Notes: generated from the sequence alone by a model not told the origin. DNA of 64,000 nt from Rhizobiaceae bacterium (GCA_017644105.1 JAEPMD010000002.1:145671-209670), one strand, 5' to 3'; positions 47,500 through 58,329 are shown, numbered from the stretch's first letter. Numbers and translations: made by a program.

Positions 47500-48684
47500 A
47501 TGACTGAGAAGAAAAAACTGCGACCCGCGACGCAATTGGTGCATTCAGGCACAACGCGTTCCCAATTTGGTGAAACCTCTGAAGCCTTATATTTAACTCA
47601 AGGCTATATCTATGAAAGTTCAGAATCCGCCCAGGCACGTTTCCTAGGAGAGGAAGAAGGTTTCATCTATTCAAGATATGCAAATCCAACAGTTGATATG
47701 CTTGAAAAACGGATGTGCGAGCTGGAAGGCGCTGAAGATGCCCGCGCAACAGCTTCGGGTATGGCGGCGGTTACCGCTGCGCTTATGTGTCAGGTACAAG
47801 CTGGTGATCATGTGGTTGCCGCACGTGCACTCTTTGGTTCATGCCGTTGGGTGGTTGAAAAACTCATGCCAAAATACGGTATTGAAACCACATTGGTGGA
47901 TGGCACAGATTTGAAAAATTGGGAACATGCCATTCGCCCCAATACCAAAATGATGTTCCTTGAAAGCCCTACTAATCCAACGCTTGAAGTCATCGATATT
48001 GCAGGTGTTGCAGCGCTGGCCAATCAAATCGGAGCCAAGCTAGTCGTCGATAATGTGTTCGCCACACCACTTTATCAAAAGCCATTGGAACTCGGTGCAC
48101 ATATTGTTGTTTATTCAACCACGAAACATGTCGACGGACAGGGGCGATGTTTGGGCGGCATGATCCTATCCGACAAAGAATGGATCGATGAGCATCTGCA
48201 TGACTATTACAGACATACAGGTCCTTCTATGTCGCCATTTAACGCTTGGACGATGCTCAAAGGCATGGAAACTTTGTCTCTACGTGTTGATCAACAAACC
48301 AGAAGTGCTGGTGCCGTCGCAGATTACTTAGCAGAGCATAGTGCGGTGAGCCGCGTGATCTATCCGGGACGCGCTGACCACCCGCAAGCTGATATTGTGG
48401 CAAAGCAAATGAAAGCTGGTTCAACACTCGTCGCGTTTGAACTAAAGCGTGGCCAGCAGGCCGCCTTTAAGTTCCAAAACGCCCTGGATGTGATCAATAT
48501 TTCTAATAATTTGGGCGATTCAAAAAGTTTGATCACGCATCCTGCAACCACAACGCATAAAAACCTTGCAGAAGAAGATCGTGCTGAACTGGGTATCACC
48601 GAAGGTACGGTTCGTATTTCTATCGGTATTGAAGATGTGGATGATATTTTAGAAGATCTCGAACAAGCACTTCAGAATATCTGA
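47500..48684 (+). CDS. metZ: O-succinylhomoserine sulfhydrylase
   Basis: Forms homocysteine from O-succinylhomoserine and sulfide in methionine synthesis. The 394-residue PLP protein has RPATQLVHSGTTRSQFGETS near the start. YSRYANPTVDMLEKRMCELE, ATASGMAAVTAALMC, LESPTNPTLEVIDI and YSTTKHVDGQGRCLGG with the PLP-lysine follow. Length and motifs fit MetZ rather than cystathionine gamma-synthase, though MetZ and MetY-like enzymes are close. I chose ATG 47500 because GGAAAG is just upstream; in-frame 47443 lies inside the terminator. Expression is expected to be SAM-repressed by the leader. Confidence 0.93.
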   Translation: MTEKKKLRPATQLVHSGTTRSQFGETSEALYLTQGYIYESSESAQARFLGEEEGFIYSRYANPTVDMLEKRMCELEGAEDARATASGMAAVTAALMCQVQAGDHVVAARALFGSCRWVVEKLMPKYGIETTLVDGTDLKNWEHAIRPNTKMMFLESPTNPTLEVIDIAGVAALANQIGAKLVVDNVFATPLYQKPLELGAHIVVYSTTKHVDGQGRCLGGMILSDKEWIDEHLHDYYRHTGPSMSPFNAWTMLKGMETLSLRVDQQTRSAGAVADYLAEHSAVSRVIYPGRADHPQADIVAKQMKAGSTLVAFELKRGQQAAFKFQNALDVINISNNLGDSKSLITHPATTTHKNLAEEDRAELGITEGTVRISIGIEDVDDILEDLEQALQNI

Positions 48685-48711
48685 GTTTAAAAGACAAATA
48701 TCTGTGTTGGC

Positions 48712-49326
48712 CTATTTTTGCGGTTGAAACGCGCTCCAGGCCAACACAATTCTTGAAAAAGCCGTATAAATACAAATGGCTGCGAAAATATAAGCGACAA
48801 TTGCAAAATATGCCGGGAATAGGCAGAAAATTGCAAAGGCGGCAAATGTTTCGGTCGCTTCAGCCAATCCTGTGGTAAAATAGATCGATTTCTCACCGCG
48901 CACGTCTGTTTGCAAACGGTATTTTTCCGCCAAAATCGAATAGGCCAAAAAACTTGCGCCATTAACGTAAAATGCAAAGAGCAACACGGCACCTGCAATC
49001 GCGTTATTTGTTGGATCATAGATGATAAACGCTAGCGGAATGGCGCCGTAAAAGGCAAAATCAAGCACAATATCTAAAAATCCGCCGAAATCAGAGGTCT
49101 GTGTGTGTCTGGCAACGGCGCCATCCAAGCCATCGCCCAAACGACTAAGCAGCAGTAAAATCAGCCCTGGAATCATATATCCAACGGCAATTAGCCCGGC
49201 GGAAATCATCCCAACAACAAAAGACGTGAGCGTCACTACATTCGCAGATGCGCCCTTGGTCGCCAAATAAGCGCCCATTTTGTCCAAATGTGGGTCTAAG
49301 TACCGTCTAGCTGTGCCATCTAACAT
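48712..49326 (-). CDS. CDP-alcohol phosphatidyltransferase family protein
   Basis: An inner-membrane phospholipid-synthesis-type enzyme of unknown acceptor. The 204-residue protein carries the family motif DGxxAR...GxxxDxxxD, seen as DGAVARHTQTSDFGGFLDIV (about residues 68-87). About six hydrophobic segments are present. It is longer at the N-terminus than PgsA and does not show clear PgsA or PssA-specific blocks, so the head-group donor and acceptor cannot be named. It is convergent with metZ (27 bp). Confidence 0.85.
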   Translation of the reverse strand: MLDGTARRYLDPHLDKMGAYLATKGASANVVTLTSFVVGMISAGLIAVGYMIPGLILLLLSRLGDGLDGAVARHTQTSDFGGFLDIVLDFAFYGAIPLAFIIYDPTNNAIAGAVLLFAFYVNGASFLAYSILAEKYRLQTDVRGEKSIYFTTGLAEATETFAAFAIFCLFPAYFAIVAYIFAAICIYTAFSRIVLAWSAFQPQK

Positions 49327-49508
49327 ATAATTGCCTCAAGATTTGAGACTTCTATTATAGACCGAATACGTCAAGAGCAAATGACCAATTCTCAAAACTA
49401 CGTTATTATTGATTATTTCCACGCTTGACCTTAGTTTCGGGCTATAGAATAAGGCGCATGTCTTTTGAGTTGTAATATTGACGTTCGTGAATGCAAATGG
49501 ATGAGATG

Positions 49509-49901
49509 ATGTATAGAGCCACAACACATGAAATCGAAGTTGCTGTGGAGCCTTTTTATATAGAAGAGCAATCTGATCCTGAAGACTCGCGTTATGTCTG
49601 GGGCTATCAGATCACAGTGATTAATCATTCAAACCGGCGCGTTCAGTTGATCAATCGCTATTGGAACATCACTGATGGCAATGGTTTAATCGACGAGATT
49701 TCCGGGAAGGGCGTTGTTGGCGAAGAGCCCTATATCGAACCCGATGGGAGCCATGAATATTCGTCAGGTTACCCGCTCGATACGCCTTCTGGTATTATGT
49801 TTGGTACATATCAATTCCGGACGGATGATGGTGATTTGTTTGATGTTGCCATTCCAGCATTTTCGTTGGATCTGCCCGACCAAAAAAGAGTGCTTAATTG
49901 A
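49509..49901 (+). CDS. apaG: ApaG family protein
   Basis: A small beta-sandwich (FN3-like) protein of uncertain role, linked in other bacteria to Co2+/Mg2+ resistance. It contains [70 protein letters not shown] and PAFSLDLP, all family blocks. I chose ATG 49509 (130 residues, the usual length); ATG at 49506 and 49491 are alternatives. Its stop overlaps the TTG start of trkH, giving translational coupling. Confidence 0.92.
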   Translation: MYRATTHEIEVAVEPFYIEEQSDPEDSRYVWGYQITVINHSNRRVQLINRYWNITDGNGLIDEISGKGVVGEEPYIEPDGSHEYSSGYPLDTPSGIMFGTYQFRTDDGDLFDVAIPAFSLDLPDQKRVLN

Positions 49902-51355
49902 ACAGCATAATCGACTTTAGACCAGTCGTATTGGTCACCGGAGTGCTGGTCATCACACTTGGTGCTTCTATGCTATTGCCCGCTTTTGTGGATGCCGCTG
50001 TAGGTAATCCGGACTGGCAGGTCTTCGTTATTTCATCAGGGCTAACGCTTCTTGTTGGCATTTTGATGTTTTTATCAACGCGCGGCATTCCAAAAGGTCT
50101 CTCGACCCGTCAGGCGTTATTGATGACCGTGGTCGCTTGGACCGCGCTTGTTGCTTTTGGCGCCTTGCCATTTTTATGGTCGGGTGTGGTTGATAACTAC
50201 ACCGACGCATTTTTTGAATCCATGTCGGGCCTCACAACGACAGGTGCAACGGTGATTACCGGTTTGGAAAGTGTTCCGCCGGGAATTTTGTTCTGGCGAG
50301 GGCTTCTACAATGGCTCGGCGGTTTGGGTATTATCGTTATGGCGATTGCTGTGCTTCCAATGCTGCAAATCGGTGGTATGCAGCTGTTTAAGGCTGAAGC
50401 CTTTGATACAGCTGAAAAAATATTGCCCAGAACGCGACAAATCTCATCGTCCATAACCTTGGTCTTTATCGCCGTTACCGGCCTTTGTGCGATTTTATAT
50501 GTTGTGGCCGGCATGGCTGTCGATGATGCGGTTATTCACGCAATGACCACCGTTGCCACTGGTGGCTTTTCGACCAAAGACGGATCCATCGGCCATTTCG
50601 ATAGCGCAGCCATTGATACAGTTGCGATCATATTTATGATCTTGGGATCGATCCCTTTCATTTTATATGTGCAAATGTTGCAGGGCCGCTATAAGCCGCT
50701 TCTGCAAGACCTGCAGGTACGGGTATTCCTAATTTTTGTGAGTTTTTGTATTCTCTTAGCGGTTATTATGGCTGTTGTGAGCGGATCCCATCAGGGGTTG
50801 GAAGCACTTCGATATGCTGCCTTTAATGTGGTATCGATCATCACGGGCACAGGCTATGCGTCTACTGATTATGGCACGTGGGGACCACAAGCGGTTACGT
50901 TTTTCTTTTTGATTATGTTTGTCGGTGGATGTGCGGGTTCCACTTCCTGCGGCATCAAGATCTTTAGATTTCAGGTCTTGTTTCAAGCGGTGAAAATGCA
51001 TCTTAATCACGTCATGTATCCAAGTGGCGTCTTTAAGCCGATGTTTAATAATCGCCCGATCCAAAAACATGTCATTTCATCGGTGATGGCGTTTTTCTTC
51101 TTGTTTATTGCCTCATTTATGGTGCTGGCTTTCGCACTCAAATTGACAGGATTGGATACGACGACAGCACTCTCAGGAGCGGGTTCAGCGCTCGCAAATG
51201 TCGGCCCAGGACTGGGTGATATTATTGGACCATCCGGCAATTATTCAGAACTTAGCGCGACTGCGAAATGGCTCTTGTCCGCAGGCATGCTGCTCGGCCG
51301 ACTAGAATTGTTCACTTTGCTCGTGATATTTTTGCCAAGTTTTTGGCGAACATGA
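49898..51355 (+). CDS. trkH: TrkH family potassium uptake protein
   Basis: A membrane K+ translocating subunit, 485 residues, with eight core membrane segments in four pore repeats. The selectivity-filter regions are [36 protein letters not shown] and [11 protein letters not shown]. The TTG start overlaps the apaG stop codon, and AAAAAGAG lies about seven bases upstream of it. No trkA or ktr regulatory subunit gene is present in the window, so its partner is elsewhere. Confidence 0.93.
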   Translation: MNSIIDFRPVVLVTGVLVITLGASMLLPAFVDAAVGNPDWQVFVISSGLTLLVGILMFLSTRGIPKGLSTRQALLMTVVAWTALVAFGALPFLWSGVVDNYTDAFFESMSGLTTTGATVITGLESVPPGILFWRGLLQWLGGLGIIVMAIAVLPMLQIGGMQLFKAEAFDTAEKILPRTRQISSSITLVFIAVTGLCAILYVVAGMAVDDAVIHAMTTVATGGFSTKDGSIGHFDSAAIDTVAIIFMILGSIPFILYVQMLQGRYKPLLQDLQVRVFLIFVSFCILLAVIMAVVSGSHQGLEALRYAAFNVVSIITGTGYASTDYGTWGPQAVTFFFLIMFVGGCAGSTSCGIKIFRFQVLFQAVKMHLNHVMYPSGVFKPMFNNRPIQKHVISSVMAFFFLFIASFMVLAFALKLTGLDTTTALSGAGSALANVGPGLGDIIGPSGNYSELSATAKWLLSAGMLLGRLELFTLLVIFLPSFWRT

Positions 51356-51416
51356 TATCAAACGCGCTACAATTTGAATGTCGATTCGAATTATCAGACG
51401 CAAATAGGATATCACC

Positions 51417-53117
51417 ATGGATAAGCAAACAATCGCCAAACGTATTGATCAGGGTCGAGGCGTTGAAAAAGCAGATCTCGTTTTAAAAAATGGACAATTC
51501 TATGATCTGGTGACTGGTGAATTGGTGGCTGGAGATATCGCAATTTGCGGTGATATCATTGTCGGCACATGCGAAAAATATCAGGGCGAGGTTGAAGTTG
51601 ATATTTCCGGTAAAATTGTCGTTCCTGGTTTTATCGATACGCATTTACATATTGAATCTTCTATGGTCACGCCATACGAGTTTGACAGATGTGTTCTGCC
51701 CTACGGCGTCACAACGGTGATCTGCGATCCGCATGAGATTGCCAATGTTGTCGGGATCAGCGGGATTGAATATTTCCTCAAATGTGCTGAAAACACTGCC
51801 ATGGATATCCGCGTGCAGCTCTCTTCCTGTGTGCCCGCGACAGAAATGGAGACATCCGGTGCGCGATTGATCGCGTCTGATTTAACGCCTTATGCAGACC
51901 ATCCTCAGGTCATTGGGCTGGCTGAATTTATGAACTATCCGGGCGTTCTCAATAAAGACGAAACTTGCCTTGATAAATTGGAAGCATTTTCAGACCGGCA
52001 TATTGATGGCCACGCACCCTTGGTGCGCGGTTACGACATTAACGGCTATCTATCTGCGGGTATTTCAACCGATCACGAGACCACCACGGCTGATGAAGCA
52101 TTAGAAAAACTCAGAAAAGGCATGCATATTCTCGTGCGCGAAGGATCAGTATCAAAAGATCTGCATGCCCTTGCACCTATTATCACGGAACGAAACTCTC
52201 CTTATTTGGCAATATGCACGGATGATAGAAATCCACTTGATATCGCTGAACAAGGTCATCTTGATTACGTTATTCAAACCGCAATTGAATTGGGTTCTGA
52301 TCAGCTCGCGATTTATCGCGCAGCATCAATTTCGGCCGCCAAAGCATTTGGGTTGAAAGATCGTGGCTTGGTTGCGCCAGGCATGCGCGCCGATTTAGTC
52401 GTGCTGAATGATCTTAAAACCTGCGATATCGATCACGTTTATAGCGCAGGTCGTTTGGTGGAAGATAAACTATTTGAAGAACGCGAATTTGTTGACCCCA
52501 TTGGTCGCAATTCAGTTCAATCAAAAAAGCTGACGGCTAAATCTTTTGAAACCAGAACCAATAGCAATGAAGCACATGTGATCGGCATCGTGCCAGGTAA
52601 GATCATCACGCAGCATCTCACCTGCGAGATCATTGAGGGCAAAGCTGGGGATCGATCTGATCTTGAACGCGATTTGATTAAAATTGGCATTGTTGAACGC
52701 CATGGCAAAAACGGCAATGTATCAGCCGGTTTTGTTAATGGCTTCGGCTTGCAACGCGGCGCTATTGCATCAACCGTGTGCCATGACCATCATAATATCG
52801 CGGTCGTTGGCGCCAATGATGATGATATGGCCGTTGCAGCTAATCGATTGGTCGAACTTGAAGGTGGTTTTGTTGTGGTCGAAGACGGCAAGATTTTGGC
52901 TGAAGTTGCACTCCCGATCGCCGGTTTAATGAGCCTTGAACCTTTTGAAAATGTCCGCGACCAACTCATCAAGTTACGTGACGCAGCGAAATCTTTAGGC
53001 GTTGTGCTTGAAGAGCCATTCCTGCAGCTCGCATTCCTTGCGCTTCCTGTGATTCCGCATTTGAAGATCACCGACCACGGTTTGGTCGATGTCGATCGGT
53101 TCCAGATCTTGTCCTAG
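51417..53117 (+). CDS. ade: Adenine deaminase
   Basis: Deaminates adenine to hypoxanthine in purine salvage. The 566-residue amidohydrolase has [20 protein letters not shown] near residues 72-91. [11 protein letters not shown] near 102, [20 protein letters not shown] near 198-217 with TDHETTT, the metal-site ICTDDRNP near 263 and the C-terminal [18 protein letters not shown] follow. Length fits Ade of the Bacillus/rhizobial type. AGGATATCACC precedes the ATG. It is convergent with the RND permease gene. Confidence 0.95.
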   Translation: MDKQTIAKRIDQGRGVEKADLVLKNGQFYDLVTGELVAGDIAICGDIIVGTCEKYQGEVEVDISGKIVVPGFIDTHLHIESSMVTPYEFDRCVLPYGVTTVICDPHEIANVVGISGIEYFLKCAENTAMDIRVQLSSCVPATEMETSGARLIASDLTPYADHPQVIGLAEFMNYPGVLNKDETCLDKLEAFSDRHIDGHAPLVRGYDINGYLSAGISTDHETTTADEALEKLRKGMHILVREGSVSKDLHALAPIITERNSPYLAICTDDRNPLDIAEQGHLDYVIQTAIELGSDQLAIYRAASISAAKAFGLKDRGLVAPGMRADLVVLNDLKTCDIDHVYSAGRLVEDKLFEEREFVDPIGRNSVQSKKLTAKSFETRTNSNEAHVIGIVPGKIITQHLTCEIIEGKAGDRSDLERDLIKIGIVERHGKNGNVSAGFVNGFGLQRGAIASTVCHDHHNIAVVGANDDDMAVAANRLVELEGGFVVVEDGKILAEVALPIAGLMSLEPFENVRDQLIKLRDAAKSLGVVLEEPFLQLAFLALPVIPHLKITDHGLVDVDRFQILS

Positions 53118-53130
53118 GCGAAAACTTCGT

Positions 53131-56100
53131 TCATTCCGCTGGCGTGGTGGTTGGGTTCGATGGTGAATTCCGGCGCTCGCGCATTTGCCCATATATGGCA
53201 ACCAATGTGCGGCGGATATCATTGCCAACACCCACCAATGCTGGAACAAGGAATAAGACCAAGAACGTTGAAAGTGCCAAGCCAAATACGATAGTGATTG
53301 CCATTGGCAACAAGAATTGTGCTTGTCGACTTGTTTCAAACAACAATGGCAACAGTCCACCAATAGTCGTTAGCGACGTCAACATCACAGCCCGCAATCG
53401 ATCCAAACTTGCACCAATCGCCGCTTGAGCAAAATCATTACCTTGTTTGATGCGCTCGTTTAGCCGCGCCACCAAAATGATGGAATCATTGACCAGAATT
53501 CCGGACAGTCCCAAAAGCCCGATGAAGGACAAGATTGTCAGTTTGAAACCCATCAGCCAATGCCCAAATACAGCGCCCACAATGCCAAATGGAATGATCA
53601 ACATCACCGCAATGGGGCTCCAATAACTACCGAAGAACCAAGCAAGGATGATATAAATCACGGCAACCGCAATGATGGCACCCAGCTGCAGATCAGCAAA
53701 GGCATTGCGTTGTTCCTCAGACCGCCCGCCAAAACTGTATGTCACATCATGTTTGGAGGTGAGCGCTTCCAATTCACCGCCAGCAAGCAGTGTTTCAATG
53801 ACCTTGTCTGTTGTTGATACTTCATCATCGATGTCGCCGGAGACGGAGATTGTTGTTTTACCATCGCGTCTGCGAATGGATGCAAAGCCCTGTCGCTCGC
53901 TTAATGTGATGATTTCGGTCAGCGGCACAAATTCACCGGCATTGCTTTTAACAGTGAGATTTCGCAGCGCTGCCATGCCATCCTCACGTTGGATCGCATC
54001 GACGCGCACAGTGACTTCATCATCGCCACGCGCAAATCTAAACGGAATGCTGCCTTCAAATGAATTGCGGATCTGACGGCCAATACCATCGATTGTAAAG
54101 CCAAGCGCAGTGCCGAAAGGAGTAAGTTCCATCACAAGTTCTGGCTTGCCATAGGGCAGGTTATCTTCAACTCCTGAGACTCCGGCAATCGTCGAGACAA
54201 GCTGCGCCACGTCATTGGCTGCCGCTTTAAGCTGCTCCGAACTGTCACCCTGTAAGCGCACTTCAATATCTCGACCAGGAGGGCCACCGCGTGATTGCGC
54301 AACGGAGAACCTGGTCACACCTGCAATACGAGGCACTTCGCGGCGCCATGCGCTGACGATATCATTGGTGCGTACAGATCTAAACTCCGAAGCCGTCAGC
54401 TGTACTTGAATGCGCGCTTGCACCGCGCCATTGCGATTTGACGCGCCATAGGTGGTGAAGATCGCGCTAACCAATTCTTCGTTTTCATCGGTCAATTTAT
54501 CGTCGATGGCATGAAGCGTGTTTTCGTAGGCGATTATTGCTTGTTTGGCGGTGTCCTCCGGCAGACCGGCATTAAACACCACAATGCCAGTGATATTTTC
54601 AGCTTCAGGTGAGGGGAAGAAGACAAATTCCACCTTGCCACTGCGGATCAAACCAACAGCGAGAACCATGATCAAACCAACCGAAATCGCGATGGTCACA
54701 TAGCGCCAATTATAGGAAAGCGTGACGATAAACCGAACCGGGTTGTTGCGGAACCAGGCAAATCCTCTATCAAAATTGCGGCGGAACCAACCATCTTGAG
54801 TTTTCAGATCTGCAAGTTCTTCCGGTGATAGCTTCGAGTTTGAGCGCCAAATTCTTAGCTCAGTAAAGCCAGTGATGATGATGGCCGCAATAAATGATCC
54901 GGCGATATATTGCATGGGTGGCAGGGAAATAAGCGCACCTATGAAAGCACGAGCACCTTCAATCTCAAGCGTTGGATCGGTTGAAAGGTGGTAAATGTTT
55001 GACCCAATGACGAAGATTAAACCTAATATCAAAATCGTCACAACAGGTCTTAATAGTTTAAGATAAACATATTCAATAATGGTAGCTAAGCTAATGGCAA
55101 CAAAAGCAGAAATAGCGGCGCGCACGTAATTTGGTTGATCAAACACCCATGCAAGTGGCGTCGCGCCTTCAGCAGAACTATAGCTCAAACTGAGGCGGTT
55201 TAATATCGACGCGGATGCTAGTGTTAATATGAGCGCGATGAAGAATTGGCGCCAATAAGACCAGCGCGCACCATGTTTCGTCTTGAGGGAATGTGCCAGG
55301 TGGCCCGGCAGGATAAAGAAACACTCAATCAAGCTCGCGATCAACACAGCAATTACCACATAGGGTAACACACCCATGATTTGACCAATCGTATCATTAA
55401 TCAATAGGATAGGGCTAAATGCTGCGAGCGTGGTGAGCATCGCTGCCATAACCGGTGTCATCATCATGCCCACGCCGTTTTCTGCGGCCGTGATATTATC
55501 GTCACCCATTTCAAGGCGCGTATTGGTATGTTCACCCACCACAATGGCATCATCCACAATGATCCCAAGCATCATAATTAGCGCGAACAAAGTGATCATA
55601 TTGATCGTTTGACCGATCACCAGCATGATGCCAACCGTTGCCAACAATGCGATGGGGATGCCCGCAGCAACCCAAAACGCAATGCGTGCATTCAGGAAGA
55701 TGAACAGCATCAAGACCACAATGATTAAACCGCCAAGCGCGTTTTTGACCAAAAGCAAAATACGTTCTGATAATGCTTCAGCTGAAACGCGATAAGTTGT
55801 CAGTTCAATATTATCAGGTAGTTGAGGTGTGATTTCCTCAATATAGTCAAACAAAATCGCAGCAGTTTCGAGCGTATCGGCAGTTGGCGCGCGACGCACA
55901 TCAAGTTCAATGGCTGCAAGATTTCCGCTTAGCCCTTGGGTTTGACTGTCATCGAATGTCTCATTGATATCCGCAATGTCATTAAGTTTTATCTTCTCTC
56001 CAGTTGGGAAGGATTTCACTTCGACGTTACCGATGGATTTCGTGTCGCGGGCATTTGCCAAGGTGCGCAATTGGCGCTCAATATCGCCGGCAACATTTCC

Positions 56101-56775
56101 CGACGGTAAATCACGACTATTACTGGCAATGATGTTGGAGACTTCAGACACAGTCATCGACAGACGCCGCAATTCGTGTTCCGGGATCGAAACTGCAATT
56201 TCGGGTGATCGCAGTCCGTTGAAATTGATCTTATCAATACCGCGATCAATTAAATCATCTCTGATACGTTTGGCCCAATCGCGTTTGGTTTGTTCCGATG
56301 CGGTCCCTCCGACAGATAGGCGCGCAACAGCATCAAAAAATTGAGATCGACTAACGGTTGGCGTCTCCGCATCTTCAGGTAAGTTACTTATTGATTTGGC
56401 AGCAGCTTCCACATCCGCGAGCGCCTGCTGCATATCTGTACCTTCGGAAAATTCCAAGGTAATGGCACCATTACCCTCAGAGGCAGTGGACGTCATCTTA
56501 TCAACGCCATTGATAAAGCGGAGCTCTGGTTCGGCCACCGCCAACACATTGACCTCAACGTCTTGCGCGCTAGCGCCAGGCCAGGAAATGATCACACCGA
56601 TTGTTGGGCGATCTACCGTTGGGAAAAACTGTGTGTTGATTTTGGCGATTGCAAATGCGCCGAAAATGATCATTAGGACCATCAAGAGATTGGCAGCATT
56701 CGGGTGACGAATGAAGGTGCTGACAAGACCTGCCCAACCACTTCTCACCTGTTCCATTCGGGACGTATCGTTCAT
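53131..56775 (-). CDS. RND efflux permease with an extra mid-protein membrane insertion
   Basis: A proton-driven inner-membrane efflux pump subunit. Blocks include the first membrane helix (NAANLLMVLMIIFGAFAIAK), the periplasmic porter region and the proton relay IMMLGIIVDDAIVVGEHTNT with the Asp pair near residue 409. GLSGILVNDSIILVARLNER lies in the C-terminal half. At about 1,214 residues it exceeds the usual 1,030-1,060. Residues about 500-665, between TM6 and TM7, are an insertion with four extra hydrophobic segments (near 510-526, 553-573, 578-597 and 622-641). I chose ATG 56775; a GTG lies just before it, directly after the adaptor stop. It follows the adaptor gene; no outer-membrane channel gene is adjacent. 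Confidence 0.93.
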   Translation of the reverse strand: MNDTSRMEQVRSGWAGLVSTFIRHPNAANLLMVLMIIFGAFAIAKINTQFFPTVDRPTIGVIISWPGASAQDVEVNVLAVAEPELRFINGVDKMTSTASEGNGAITLEFSEGTDMQQALADVEAAAKSISNLPEDAETPTVSRSQFFDAVARLSVGGTASEQTKRDWAKRIRDDLIDRGIDKINFNGLRSPEIAVSIPEHELRRLSMTVSEVSNIIASNSRDLPSGNVAGDIERQLRTLANARDTKSIGNVEVKSFPTGEKIKLNDIADINETFDDSQTQGLSGNLAAIELDVRRAPTADTLETAAILFDYIEEITPQLPDNIELTTYRVSAEALSERILLLVKNALGGLIIVVLMLFIFLNARIAFWVAAGIPIALLATVGIMLVIGQTINMITLFALIMMLGIIVDDAIVVGEHTNTRLEMGDDNITAAENGVGMMMTPVMAAMLTTLAAFSPILLINDTIGQIMGVLPYVVIAVLIASLIECFFILPGHLAHSLKTKHGARWSYWRQFFIALILTLASASILNRLSLSYSSAEGATPLAWVFDQPNYVRAAISAFVAISLATIIEYVYLKLLRPVVTILILGLIFVIGSNIYHLSTDPTLEIEGARAFIGALISLPPMQYIAGSFIAAIIITGFTELRIWRSNSKLSPEELADLKTQDGWFRRNFDRGFAWFRNNPVRFIVTLSYNWRYVTIAISVGLIMVLAVGLIRSGKVEFVFFPSPEAENITGIVVFNAGLPEDTAKQAIIAYENTLHAIDDKLTDENEELVSAIFTTYGASNRNGAVQARIQVQLTASEFRSVRTNDIVSAWRREVPRIAGVTRFSVAQSRGGPPGRDIEVRLQGDSSEQLKAAANDVAQLVSTIAGVSGVEDNLPYGKPELVMELTPFGTALGFTIDGIGRQIRNSFEGSIPFRFARGDDEVTVRVDAIQREDGMAALRNLTVKSNAGEFVPLTEIITLSERQGFASIRRRDGKTTISVSGDIDDEVSTTDKVIETLLAGGELEALTSKHDVTYSFGGRSEEQRNAFADLQLGAIIAVAVIYIILAWFFGSYWSPIAVMLIIPFGIVGAVFGHWLMGFKLTILSFIGLLGLSGILVNDSIILVARLNERIKQGNDFAQAAIGASLDRLRAVMLTSLTTIGGLLPLLFETSRQAQFLLPMAITIVFGLALSTFLVLFLVPALVGVGNDIRRTLVAIYGQMRERRNSPSNPTTTPAE

Positions 56776-56778
56776 CAC

Positions 56779-58329
56779 TTAACTCCCTGAATTGTTGTTG
56801 GCATTCGGGCGTTGTCGCTCGCCACCTGGGCGCCGTCCTTCACCGTTTGGCCGTTGCCCCCCTGCATTTGCCCCTGTATTTGCGCCTGCATTTGCACCAC
56901 CACGACGCGGCTCCGCGCTGCCCGGCGCACGCACCCGCGCGCCTTCGGTTGCTTCTGTCAGACGTGTTGTGAGAATTTTATCTCCAGATTTTAATGCCCC
57001 GTCACCGGTTCCTTTCACGATCGCATTGCTGCCGTCAAAGGCGAGGATATCGATATCTTTGCGGACCAGTTGACCTTCTTCAATAATAAAGACATGAGAC
57101 TGGTCATAGATCGATGTTTCCGGCACTTTGATCGCATTATTATAAGCGCGATCTGGCACAAGAATTTCAACAAAGGCGCCTGGGCGGATTTGCACAGCAT
57201 GATCTTCAGGCTTGATGCGTGCGACAACCTCAACGCCGCCGCGTTCCGCTGCGACCGTGGCGCCAATGCGATCAATCTCACCTTTGTATGAATAGCTCAC
57301 CGTGCCAATAGTCCAGATGATTTCAACCTCGCGACCAATGAGTGGATCGCTATCGGTCGCCATGCGGCCATATTGGGCATTGGTGAGCGTGAAACGGCTT
57401 TCCAATTGTTGATTATCGTAGATGGAAACTAGCACATCATTGCTGCCAACTGATCGGCCGGGCTCAGCGTTTGCGTTCGACACAATACCGCCAAAAGGTG
57501 CATAGAGTTTGGTGTTTTCAAGTTGACGCTCCGCTTCGCTTAACTTCCATTCCAAGCGCTCGATATTGGCCAATTGCTGTTCTTTTTGAGCTTCATTGAT
57601 GATGATATTGTTGCGTCTTTGGCTCACAGACTGACTGCGCTGAGAAACGACCAAAACACGATCATCAACTTGCTTATTGGTCAAAGTGCCAGATGCTGCC
57701 AGCGACTGCGCGCGTTCAAGATCCGCACGTGCCAATTCTAGCTGATCTTGCGCTGAAATTAGCTGGTCATTTTCCGATGCTAAGCGCGCGTCAATTTCCC
57801 GAACCGTCGCTTGAACTTGCATGAGATTAGCTTTTGCTTCACGGATCGCACCTTCATAATTAAATGGGTCTATTGACACAAGCAGATCACCTTCTTCAAC
57901 CCGCATGCCTGCGGTTAAATTCTCATTCACGGCGATGATTTCTCCGCTGACAAGCGGGCGAAGTTCGACATTTCTGGCGGTTTCCACCTGACCATAAACT
58001 AAAATGCTCGGTCGATGCGCTGTTTGCACTGCGTCCAAAGATTCAACGGTAAAAGTCGCCTGACGGAATGGGCGTTTGGCAGGTTCCTCGCGAGAACTCA
58101 CCATCCGGTCCATGATCGTATAGGCCCCTGCTAAAACACCCACCATCAGCAACAACTGAAAGATTGATCGAGCAAAAGCTATGAAGCGACGCCCCCAAGA
58201 TCTTTGGGGCTTTTGATCTGAGGCAGCTTGCACATCAGTATCTATCTCTTCTTTTAAAGACGTGATCTTTGGTTGATCAAGTTCAACCACATTCTCTGGT
58301 ATATTTTCTGAATTGGATTTTTCTAGCAT
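56779..58329 (-). CDS. RND efflux periplasmic adaptor (membrane fusion protein)
   Basis: Links the RND permease to an outer-membrane channel. The 516-residue protein has a 50-residue cytoplasmic head, one membrane helix (IFQLLLMVGVLAGAYTIMDR, near 53-72), a lipoyl/barrel-sandwich half near VELRPLVSGEIIAVNENLTA and LVSIDPFNYEG, and a coiled-coil hairpin (about 165-265). A second lipoyl half (KLYAPFGGIVSNANAEPGRS) and a beta-barrel domain follow. The last 60 residues are Gly/Ala/Asn/Arg-rich low complexity with short GANAGANTG repeats. The permease gene follows its stop directly. Substrate unknown. Confidence 0.92.
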   Translation of the reverse strand: MLEKSNSENIPENVVELDQPKITSLKEEIDTDVQAASDQKPQRSWGRRFIAFARSIFQLLLMVGVLAGAYTIMDRMVSSREEPAKRPFRQATFTVESLDAVQTAHRPSILVYGQVETARNVELRPLVSGEIIAVNENLTAGMRVEEGDLLVSIDPFNYEGAIREAKANLMQVQATVREIDARLASENDQLISAQDQLELARADLERAQSLAASGTLTNKQVDDRVLVVSQRSQSVSQRRNNIIINEAQKEQQLANIERLEWKLSEAERQLENTKLYAPFGGIVSNANAEPGRSVGSNDVLVSIYDNQQLESRFTLTNAQYGRMATDSDPLIGREVEIIWTIGTVSYSYKGEIDRIGATVAAERGGVEVVARIKPEDHAVQIRPGAFVEILVPDRAYNNAIKVPETSIYDQSHVFIIEEGQLVRKDIDILAFDGSNAIVKGTGDGALKSGDKILTTRLTEATEGARVRAPGSAEPRRGGANAGANTGANAGGQRPNGEGRRPGGERQRPNANNNSGS

